The notes under the pieces: model-generated | What the model saw: only the letters and a program-made list of their open reading frames with translations | Told to the model about the DNA's origin: nothing | Database searches by the model: none | Shown: positions 13,507 through 14,455 of the stretch, one piece after another | How positions within the stretch are numbered: position 1 is the stretch's first letter | Layout of the letters: every line of letters begins with the position of its first letter | From: Bacteroidales bacterium | Lineage (GTDB): Bacteria > Bacteroidota > Bacteroidia > Bacteroidales > JAGOPY01 | DNA: 14,455 nt | Assembly: GCA_030638325.1 (NCBI GenBank) | Contig: DAOWEV010000017.1 | Span: 1 to 14,455, forward strand | Reading direction: 5' to 3' | Position numbers and translations under genes: made by a program

Positions 13507-14049
13507 ATGATCATGAAAAAGTTAATCTTAGCATTGTTAATGATTGGTGTGGTGCAGTTCGGCATGGCACAAAAAAGCCCGACAGAAAAATTGTTTGAAA
13601 AGTACAACGGACAGGATGGGTTTACTACGATCCATATCTCACAGGAGCTCTTCGGACTGTTTTCAGATATTGATACTGAAAATGATGAAGAAATGCAGGA
13701 AGTGAAAGATATGATGAGCCAGTTAAATTACATCCGGATCCTTATGTATGATGTGGAAGATGGGAACAGAGCTGAATTAGAAGAGTTCAAGAAGGAAATG
13801 GATAAGTTTGATCTGGAAGGATTTTCCGAACTGATGGTGGTAAAGGAAAAGGATGAAGAGGTCAGGTTCCTGATCACGAAAAAAGGAGACCGGATATCAG
13901 AATTGCTGCTGATTATAAATGAGGATGGGGAAGCCGGATTTATCAGCATTACAGGCGATATTGATATCAATACTGTTTCTAAACTGTCTAAAACAATGGG
14001 TTTGGAAGGCATGGAAAAGCTTGAGAAGTTGCATGACAAAGATGATTGA
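13507..14049 (+). CDS. Secreted DUF4252 family protein
   Basis: A 180-residue exported protein of unknown function. Residues 1-21 are a signal peptide (MKKLILALLMIGVVQFG, cleavage after MA). The mature protein follows the DUF4252 pattern: EKLFEKYNGQDGFTTIHISQELFGLF (27-52), an acidic helix, YIRILMYD (74-81), ELMVVKEKDEEVRFLITKKGDRISELLLII (107-136), and a final GDIDINTVSKLSKTMGL segment. It is strongly acidic. ATGs at 13507 and 13513 are both possible; the second gives a standard MKK start. DUF4252 genes commonly accompany ECF sigma operons in Bacteroidota, so this is probably a third member of the module or a target of the sigma factor, although about 390 bases of repeat separate it from the membrane-protein gene. 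Confidence 0.85.
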   Translation: MIMKKLILALLMIGVVQFGMAQKSPTEKLFEKYNGQDGFTTIHISQELFGLFSDIDTENDEEMQEVKDMMSQLNYIRILMYDVEDGNRAELEEFKKEMDKFDLEGFSELMVVKEKDEEVRFLITKKGDRISELLLIINEDGEAGFISITGDIDINTVSKLSKTMGLEGMEKLEKLHDKDD

Positions 14050-14050
14050 T

Positions 14051-14232
14051 TGAAGACCGGAGTCCGAAGACGGAAGACGGAAGACAGTTGACGGTTGACG
14101 GTTGGCGGTTGACGGTTGGCGGTTGACAGTTGACGGTTGACAGTTGACGGTTGACGGTTGATGGTTGACAGTTGGCGGTTGACAGTTGACGGTTGGCGGT
14201 TGACGGTTGGCGGTTGACAGTAGGCGGTTATC
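14051..14232. repeat. Heptanucleotide tandem array, 26 units
   Basis: Starting two bases after the DUF4252 stop codon, 26 consecutive 7-base units run in one register. The first five are of the type GGAAGAC (TGAAGAC, CGGAGTC, CGAAGAC, GGAAGAC twice). The other 21 are mostly GGTTGAC, GGTTGGC or AGTTGAC, with decay at the right end (AGTAGGC, GGTTATC). Because 7 is not a multiple of 3 and the units vary, it is not coding. It lies between convergent genes. Confidence 0.9.
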
Positions 14233-14236
14233 AGTA

Positions 14237-14264
14237 TCTCAACTCTCACAACTCTCAACTCTCT
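14237..14264. repeat. CTCAACT/CTCACAACT low-complexity stretch
   Basis: Reads CTCAACTCTCACAACTCTCA then ACTCTC, near-tandem CTCAACT units directly after the heptad array. A similar TCTCAACTTTCAAC follows the CTTCCGA array at 5520-5533, so the two repeat types occur together in both places. Confidence 0.6.
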
Positions 14265-14311
14265 TAATTGTTTTAAACTCCGCATTCTGTATCCTGTATC
14301 CTGTTCACTGT

Positions 14312-14455
14312 TCACTGCAAAAAGCTGATCCGATCGCCTTCCCTGATGCCGTACTTATCCGCAAACCCCGCATTGGTCTCCACTACATATTTCGCTGGTT
14401 TACCGGATGGGATTGGATGGGTGGAAAGTGGTTTTGTGTATTTCCGGATGCTCAC
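14312..14455 (-). CDS. C-terminal end of a DUF192 family protein (5' part beyond the window)
   Basis: The last 47 codons and the stop (14314-14312) are present; the gene begins outside the right edge. The product reads STHPIPSGKPAKYVVETNAG, then FADKYGIREGDRISFLQ. This is the conserved end of DUF192 proteins (P-I-P-S-x-x-P-A-K-Y-V-x-E-x-N-A-G-F, then G-I-x-x-G-D-R-I). These are small, usually exported or lipoprotein-anchored proteins of unknown biochemical role. It faces the DUF4252 gene, with the heptad array between the two 3' ends. Confidence 0.85.
   Translation of the reverse strand: MSIRKYTKPLSTHPIPSGKPAKYVVETNAGFADKYGIREGDRISFLQ

Noticed and set aside
14051..14232. Possible CRISPR array
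   Set aside because: The unit is 7 bases with no spacers, and there are no cas genes in the window.
13728..14315. 195-codon minus-strand frame with a repetitive TVNRQPS-type peptide
   Set aside because: It is the heptad array read in one frame and then the antisense of DUF4252; the peptide repeats arise only from the 7-base period.

Overview
The window looks like a chromosomal segment of an environmental member of the Bacteroidota (Bacteroidia-like, moderate-to-low GC). The signs are a secreted protein with a gliding-motility/type IX secretion type B C-terminal domain, a SurA/PpiC operon typical of the phylum, an ECF sigma factor followed by a one-TM protein and a DUF4252 protein, several -7 boxes of the form TAnnTTTG, and weak or absent Shine-Dalgarno sequences. 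No tRNA, rRNA or CRISPR array was seen.

Layout. 1-5266, all on the minus strand: a truncated lipoprotein gene, a 663-aa double-parvulin peptidyl-prolyl isomerase, guaB (IMP dehydrogenase), and a T9SS type B cargo protein with FN3-like modules. 5267-5608 is a divergent intergenic region of low-complexity repeats carrying promoter boxes for both directions. 5609-7380, plus strand: glyA, overlapped by a SixA-like histidine phosphatase gene. 7381-7689 holds a MITE-like element. 7690-8710 is a signalling pair, a STAS protein and a class III nucleotidyl cyclase homologue, joined by a 14-codon mini-ORF that overlaps both genes as ATGA. 8711-9153 carries one copy of a dispersed imperfect repeat and a second MITE-like, largely palindromic element. 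9154-11226 is ppk1 (polyphosphate kinase).

11256-12000 is the most unusual part: a small DUF559/Vsr-like nuclease gene inside two nested pairs of inverted repeats. The inner arms (39 bp, 36 identical) are themselves perfect hairpins, and the nuclease stop codon lies inside the right arm. The outer arms (26 bp, 24 identical) sit just after ppk1 and just before the sigma factor gene. 12057-14049 is an ECF sigma factor, a probable membrane anti-sigma-type partner, a second copy of the dispersed repeat, and a secreted DUF4252 protein. A 26-unit heptanucleotide array follows, then the 3' end of a convergent DUF192 gene.

How the parts fit: the core genes cover purine synthesis, one-carbon metabolism, polyphosphate synthesis and outer-membrane protein folding. 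The spaces between them are filled with at least five kinds of repeat or miniature element. The two candidates for something undescribed are the repeat-bracketed DUF559 unit and the STAS/cyclase module, whose cyclase keeps nearly all active-site positions but has Asp where Asn is usual.
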